Shown here: piece after piece, positions 5,659-5,857 of the stretch
How the letters are laid out: each line of letters begins with the position of its first letter
Numbering within the stretch: position 1 is the stretch's first letter
From: Pseudomonadota bacterium
GTDB taxonomy: Bacteria; Pseudomonadota; Alphaproteobacteria; Rhizobiales; Rhizobiaceae
Assembly (NCBI GenBank): GCA_023451915.1
Contig: JAEXXS010000488.1
Coordinates: 1 to 5,857, forward strand
Reading direction: 5' to 3'
DNA: 5,857 nucleotides
Position numbers and translations under genes: made by a program
Notes under the pieces: model-generated
Told to the model about the DNA's origin: nothing
The model's database searches: none
Seen by the model: the letters and a program-made list of their open reading frames with translations, nothing else

Positions 5659-5710
5659 GACCGTAAGGTGCGGACCGATCAGGCGCTTTCGCGCATTTCG
5701 GCATCCGGCT
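5622..5710. repeat. Direct repeat, copy 2: terminator plus resident ctrA tail
   Basis: This is the counterpart of 4509-4597, in the same orientation, with 10 mismatches in 89 bp and a spacing of 1113 bp between copies. Here the sequence continues uninterrupted into the functional ctrA reading frame. Mismatches cluster in the T-run edge and spacer between terminator and stop codon, while the ctrA coding part differs at a single base within the repeat. Confidence 0.88.
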
Positions 5711-5857
5711 CGCGCAGCACGTAGCCGCGGCCCCAGACGGTTTCGATGTAGCTCTGGCTACCGGAAACCGCGTCAAGCTTCTTGCGCAGCTTGCAGATGA
5801 AGACGTCGATGATCTTCAGTTCCGGCTCGTCCATACCGCCATAAAGGTGGTTGAGGA
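5679..5857 (-). CDS. ctrA: CtrA cell-cycle master response regulator, C-terminal part
   Basis: The last 58 codons and the TGA stop are present; the start lies beyond the right edge. The peptide reads [20 protein letters not shown], then CKLRKKLD, then [20 protein letters not shown] and ESA. This is the end of an OmpR-type winged-helix DNA-binding domain: the recognition helix is in [16 protein letters not shown] and the wing in [10 protein letters not shown]. It matches CtrA closely as I know it from Brucella and Caulobacter. CtrA is an essential cytoplasmic transcription factor, phosphorylated through ChpT, that binds TTAA-N7-TTAA boxes and controls division, replication and envelope genes including eipA. 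The gene is convergent with the accessory insert, whose presence leaves the reading frame and terminator of ctrA intact. Confidence 0.95.
   Translation of the reverse strand, partial: LNHLYGGMDEPELKIIDVFICKLRKKLDAVSGSQSYIETVWGRGYVLREPDAEMRESA

Noticed and set aside
5501..5800. Plus-strand open frame of 99 codons, considered as a small partner gene after the second paralogue
   Set aside because: It reads through the terminator into the antisense of ctrA and lacks a ribosome binding site. The upstream gap of the first module has no counterpart.

Overview
The window looks like a chromosomal segment of an alphaproteobacterium of the order Hyphomicrobiales (Rhizobiales), most likely Brucella/Ochrobactrum. 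The reasons are the adjacency of a DUF1134 periplasmic protein (EipA type), the histidine phosphotransferase ChpT (His22 in an RICHD context) and the 3' end of ctrA, plus GC-rich codon use in the core genes. The genus is inferred from gene order and protein similarity as I remember them; no search was run.

Layout. 3-122 (+) is the last 39 codons of a GNAT/YidJ-like acetyltransferase. A 10-bp hairpin at 136-166 separates it from a convergent gene for a membrane-anchored coiled-coil protein (194-1180, -). A long imperfect hairpin (1220-1273) follows, then eipA (1294-1890, -). A 388-bp divergent intergenic region leads to chpT (2279-2908, +) and a stand-alone CheY-like receiver (3023-3433, +). 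The right edge is the last 58 codons of ctrA (5679-5857, -). CtrA is the output of the CckA-ChpT-CtrA cell-cycle phosphorelay, and eipA is a known CtrA-regulated gene in Brucella, so the core of the window is a cell-cycle/envelope cluster.

Between the receiver gene and ctrA lies an accessory insert of about 2.1 kb that is clearly AT-richer than its surroundings. It holds two tandem, diverged paralogues (3596-4408 and 4708-5484, both +) of a family I do not recognise. Each copy is a complete single-gene module: a sigma70-like promoter with a 17-bp spacer at the same place, a related leader, a Shine-Dalgarno, the gene, and a strong hairpin terminator. Each is followed by the 3' end of ctrA. For the second module this is the real ctrA. 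For the first it is an orphan fragment of about 32 bp (4566-4597), marooned between the two genes. Terminator plus ctrA tail form an 89-bp direct repeat (4509-4597 and 5622-5710) with 10 mismatches by hand alignment, whereas the encoded proteins have diverged strongly.

This suggests that the ctrA 3' end is a site where variant single-gene modules arrive or recombine and are stacked, leaving ctrA tails as scars. What the encoded proteins do cannot be told from the sequence. There is no integrase, transposase, signal peptide or identifiable partner gene in the insert.
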